Shown here one piece after another: positions 61,500 to 64,000 of a DNA stretch of 64,000 nt. A program made the position numbers and the translations under genes. The first letter of the stretch is position 1; every line of letters begins with the position of its first letter. The DNA comes from Rhizobium favelukesii (GTDB taxonomy: Bacteria; Pseudomonadota; Alphaproteobacteria; Rhizobiales; Rhizobiaceae), in the NCBI RefSeq assembly GCF_000577275.2, contig NZ_HG916852.1, positions 499,001-563,000 of the forward strand, written 5' to 3'. The notes under the pieces were generated by a model that worked only from the letters and a program-made list of their open reading frames with translations, had not been told where the DNA came from and searched no databases.

Positions 61500-62411
61500 A
61501 TGGCAAGGCAGAATACAGTCTTCAAGGAAGCATACAACCGCTATGCTGCGGCCCTGCATACGGATGCGGCATTGCCCTCCGAGCCGGAAATTGCAGCCCA
61601 GCTCGGCATCAGCCGCAGCACCGCGCGAGCCATCCTGACACGGCTCAGCGATGCCGGCATCATTCGCTGGAACAAGCGTCAGAAGGTCGTCCTGCGGCAG
61701 CCGACCGAGGCCGATTTCTTTCCATCGGAAGAGACGAACTCGCTGCACGACATCATCGAGCGCAGCTTCATGCGCCGCATTCTGTCGGACGATGCTGCTC
61801 CTGGCATGCAGATCAATGAACTGGAACTTGCGCGCGAAATCGGCACCGGGACCACGAGCGTTCGCGAGTTCCTGATCCGCTTCTCGCGGTTCGGCCTGAT
61901 CGAGAAGCGCCCGAACAGCCACTGGATCCTCAAGGGATTCACACGCGATTTTGCGCTGGAGTTGGCCGACGTGCGCGAGATGTTCGAGCTGCATTCGGCG
62001 GCTGAATTCGGCAAGCTTCCACCTGAGAGCGACGCATGGCGCGCGCTGGCGGACATCAAGGCCGAGCATCAGTCGATGCTGCACGATCTCGACTCGCGCT
62101 ACAAGGAGTTCTCCACCCTCGACGAACGCTTCCATCTGCTCATCCACGGGGCCTCGAAGAATCGCTTCATCGCCGATTTCTACGATGCGATCGCGATCAT
62201 CTTCCACTATCACTACCAGTGGAACAAAGCTTTCGCGCGCGAGCGCAACGAACGCGCCATTCACGAGCACTTGGATTATATCGCCGCACTGGAATCGCGC
62301 GATCAAGGGGCGATCGATTTCTCCTGTCGCCTGCATTTGCGCTCGGCGCGGCAGACGTTGCTACAATCGATTCCGCAGGTGCCTTCCGACGAGTTTCTGG
62401 CACAGAGTTAA
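61500..62411 (+). CDS. GntR-family regulator with two tandem winged-helix domains
   Basis: Two winged-helix modules precede an FCD-like ligand domain. The first is at about residues 8-66 (FKEAYNRYAAALHTDAALPSEPEIAAQLGISRSTARAILTRLSDAGIIRW). The second is at about 82-147 (LHDIIERSFMRRILSDDAAPGMQINELELAREIGTGTTSVREFLIRFSRFGLIEKRPNSHWIL). The FCD-type helical region follows (DFALELADVREMFELHSAAEF, then FHLLIHGASKNRFIADFYDAI and HYHYQWNKAF) with candidate metal His residues. FadR/GntR proteins normally have one. The gene diverges from the dehydratase and should repress or activate that regulon. A GC hairpin follows the stop. Confidence 0.87.
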   Translation: MARQNTVFKEAYNRYAAALHTDAALPSEPEIAAQLGISRSTARAILTRLSDAGIIRWNKRQKVVLRQPTEADFFPSEETNSLHDIIERSFMRRILSDDAAPGMQINELELAREIGTGTTSVREFLIRFSRFGLIEKRPNSHWILKGFTRDFALELADVREMFELHSAAEFGKLPPESDAWRALADIKAEHQSMLHDLDSRYKEFSTLDERFHLLIHGASKNRFIADFYDAIAIIFHYHYQWNKAFARERNERAIHEHLDYIAALESRDQGAIDFSCRLHLRSARQTLLQSIPQVPSDEFLAQS

Positions 62412-62416
62412 TCTAA

Positions 62417-62436
62417 AACCCGGCCGAGGCCGGGTT
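62417..62436 (+). terminator. GC hairpin after the GntR gene
   Basis: AACCCGGCC-GA-GGCCGGGTT, perfect nine-base arms, starts five bases after the stop. No T-run follows, so termination may need Rho. Confidence 0.5.
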
Positions 62437-62795
62437 ATCGGCACGCCTGCTGCGTGTCGGGCGAAGTCATCGTAGTGCTTAGCGTTGGGTTGGATGTGCC
62501 GTTGGAGTCGCGGCGCTCCACAGTCGTTCAGGTCGCCGCCCGAGATGCCCGACTGCCCGTTCGGGCTCGTCACGCTATTGGTAGCGTTCGGATCCATCGG
62601 CATGCCGGTGCCATTGCCGTTATTGTTGATGCCAGGCGAGTTGTTGTTTCATGCCCAGCGTCGCTGCAGAGCCGCTGCCGGTTGCATTTGCTCCGCCGCT
62701 TGCGGTGGCACCACCGGTGCCACCGCAAGATGCGCCATGGCGCTGGTTGCAAGTCCGATTGCACGAACGGGCGCTCCTATCGCTTTTAGGAGCAT
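62437..62795 (-). pseudogene. Degraded small exported protein gene, frame broken
   Basis: On the minus strand AAGGAGAACC precedes ATG 62795 and MLLKAIGAPVRAIGLATSAMA, a signal peptide. After about residue 24 the natural Gly/Ser-rich continuation is in another frame (GTGGATASGGANATGSGSAA). The end returns to the first frame after its TGA at 62649-62651, as NNNGNGTGMPMDPNATNSVT then SPNGQSGISGGDLNDCGAP. Two compensating shifts would rebuild a low-complexity exported protein of the rhizobial Gly/Asn-rich type. As written, translation ends at residue 48. The true 3' end is uncertain because the frame runs on towards the GntR gene. Confidence 0.45.
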
Positions 62796-62922
62796 GGAAG
62801 GTTCTCCTTTGGCTTCGTAGGCTTCGTGACCGACAATAGTCCTCTCCCCTCGGTCGAGGCGCTTCATCGCGTCGCATTTCGGGATTGGGAGCTTTGCGCG
62901 AGAGGCCGGCCATCATTCGCGG

Positions 62923-63198
62923 TTATCTGCAGCGGCGTACCGTCTTGGTGACCTCGTCGCCATCATCGGTCATTGTTGTGACCGTCTTGGTGTAGCAGCG
63001 ATCGCGATAATAGCGGTCACGATCTCGGAGGGCGCCAACTCTGATGCCGTGCTCGTTGATGGTAATTCCGGGACGCACACGATCATAATCGTCGTCGCTG
63101 TGTTCGCGCGTCACGGTCACGCTGTCAGCCATGGCAGGAGCGACGACCGAACAGAGCGCCATCGCCGCAACAGTACAGTTCATAAGGGTCTTTCGCAT
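62923..63198 (-). CDS. Small exported protein of unknown function
   Basis: The 91-residue product begins MRKTLMNCTVAAMALCSVVA to APAMAD, a Sec signal; GAAGGAGAATCGAC precedes the ATG. The mature portion is rich in charged residues (REHSDDDYDRVRPGITINEHGIRVG, then RDRDRYYRDRCYTKTVTTMTDDGDEVTKTVRRCR), with two Cys that may pair. Such short charged envelope proteins are common and unassigned in rhizobia. It is the first gene after the broken exported-protein remnant, on the same strand. Confidence 0.7.
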   Translation of the reverse strand: MRKTLMNCTVAAMALCSVVAPAMADSVTVTREHSDDDYDRVRPGITINEHGIRVGALRDRDRYYRDRCYTKTVTTMTDDGDEVTKTVRRCR

Positions 63199-63320
63199 GT
63201 CGATTCTCCTTCATTCATGAGAAGACCAACGAAGGAGAAAAGAACTGGTTCCTCGAAAAATGACGCGCCGACCCGTCGGATTGCCCTCTTTCGAGGATCA
63301 AACGGGGCGGCGGCGAGGAT

Positions 63321-64000
63321 CTATTGCGACGCTTCGCTGGCCGCTGCGGCAACCGGCGTCCGGCCGTGTTCACGTCCCACTGGAATGAGCCAAGCCGACA
63401 GGAACGTCAGTACGGCAACCACGGCCACACCCCAGAACGTCCAGTGAAGCGAGGCATCGAAGACCGCGCGGATCGTGGGATCGGCGGCCAATTCGGAAAG
63501 CCCGGTTGGCTGGTTCAGTACATCATGCAGCGAGCTTGCTGCATCGCCGGCGGCATAATGGCTGATGCCGGCATTGAGAATGGCGCCGAGCACGGTTGCG
63601 CCGAGCGTATTGCCGAGGCTGCGGGCGAAGATGATCGAGGCAGTGGCGCTGCCGCGCATCGACCATTCGACGCTGTCCTGCACGAGTGCGATGCTGGTGA
63701 GGCTGATCAGCCCCATGCCGAAGCCCATGAAGAAGGAGCCTGCTCCGGCAAGCGCCGGATGGCTGTCGGGCGTCAGAAAGAGCAGGAAACTTGCGCCGAA
63801 GGGAAACATCAGGCTGCCGACCCGCAGCGTCCGGCGGATGCCGAACGCCTTGAAGAAGCGGCTGGAGAGCATTACCGCCAGCGGCCAGCCGACGACCAGC
63901 ATGGTCAAGGTAAAGCCGGCCACGATCGACGATCGCCCGAGGACGCCCTGGACGTACATGGGCAATACCGTCGATAGACCGATCAGCGCCATTCCGGCCA
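63321..64000 (-). CDS. MFS (DHA2-type) drug-transporter, N-terminal part beyond the window
   Basis: The open frame runs through the right edge, so only the C-terminal portion is present; the internal Met at 63992 is not the start. The readable part has about six hydrophobic helices: LSTVLPMYVQGVLG, FTLTMLVVGWPLAVML, VGSLMFPFGASFLLF, GAGSFFMGFGMGLISLTSIALVQDSV, ATASIIFARSLGNTLGATVLGAIL and FWGVAVVAVLTFLSAWLIP. The order and the late GLISLTSIALVQ segment match the 14-helix DHA2 drug:H+ antiporters. The Ala-rich C-tail ends EASQ. The substrate is unknown. Confidence 0.82.
   Translation of the reverse strand, partial: AGMALIGLSTVLPMYVQGVLGRSSIVAGFTLTMLVVGWPLAVMLSSRFFKAFGIRRTLRVGSLMFPFGASFLLFLTPDSHPALAGAGSFFMGFGMGLISLTSIALVQDSVEWSMRGSATASIIFARSLGNTLGATVLGAILNAGISHYAAGDAASSLHDVLNQPTGLSELAADPTIRAVFDASLHWTFWGVAVVAVLTFLSAWLIPVGREHGRTPVAAAASEASQ

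Noticed and set aside
1..64000. CRISPR arrays, prophage genes, secretion or toxin-antitoxin systems
   Set aside because: I searched by eye for regularly spaced repeats, phage structural genes and small paired toxin/antitoxin frames and found none. The only mobile element supported is the IS at 8484-9875.

Overview
The window looks like a chromosomal segment from a Rhizobiales bacterium, most likely Rhizobium sensu lato. The evidence is the high G+C coding style, the rpmH-rnpA-yidC-engB-argB neighbourhood, a complete fructose ABC operon with the rhizobial frcBCAK order and a divergent ROK regulator, and an alphaproteobacterial small RNA with repeated anti-Shine-Dalgarno loops. Identifications are by eye from motifs and family knowledge; no database search was run. 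Both edges cut genes: a LOG-family protein at the left and an MFS transporter at the right.

Layout. 1-5.6 kb: LOG protein (partial), an EF-hand exported protein, a HAD pyrimidine 5'-nucleotidase, a scrambled B12/radical-SAM pseudogene, ada with an overlapping PEP-mutase/isocitrate-lyase-family gene, and argB. 5.7-7.7 kb: an ECF sigma factor, its RskA-type anti-sigma factor and a fasciclin protein. 7.7-12.2 kb: engB, yidC, rnpA and rpmH on the minus strand. A 1.39-kb IS4-family element sits in the terminator hairpin that once followed yidC and is flanked by a 12-bp target duplication. 12.7-16.6 kb: a chemoreceptor, an orphan histidine kinase and tRNA-Arg(ACG). 16.6-22.7 kb is a looser, accessory-looking stretch: a Tat-exported desuccinylase-like protein, a YbaK-like deacylase, an isochorismatase-like hydrolase with a divergent GlxA-type regulator, two small envelope proteins and the small RNA.

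22.7-39.8 kb: a proline-racemase-superfamily enzyme, the fructose import locus (RbsD/FucU mutarotase, ROK regulator, frcBCAK), frameshifted DUF805 and diguanylate cyclase genes, pyrC, a TetR-controlled two-gene unit, an MgtC/DUF4010 membrane protein, pyrE, fructokinase, an alpha/beta hydrolase and a BON protein. 40-47 kb: pgi, a fadD-like acyl-CoA ligase, a PRC-barrel protein, beta-mannosidase and a glyoxalase-like protein. 47-51 kb: a four-gene osmoprotectant-type (OpuC/YehZ) ABC transporter.

51-62.4 kb: a LysR regulator with two HTH domains, cutC, and then a minus-strand sugar regulon of UxaA-family dehydratase, aldo/keto reductase, FucU mutarotase, substrate-binding protein, ABC ATPase, permease and zinc dehydrogenase. 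A divergent GntR regulator, which also has two winged-helix domains, faces it. Similar palindromic sites lie upstream of the dehydratase and of the binding protein. I read this as uptake and non-phosphorylating oxidation of a 6-deoxy or related sugar such as L-fucose. The fructose genes join logically: FrcBCA imports fructose, the fructokinase phosphorylates it, and Pgi interconverts fructose-6-P and glucose-6-P.

The strongest observations are the three-loop anti-SD small RNA (22.3 kb), the IS insertion in the yidC terminator, the internally inverted radical-SAM pseudogene, two homopolymer-type frameshifts, and two local regulators with duplicated DNA-binding domains.
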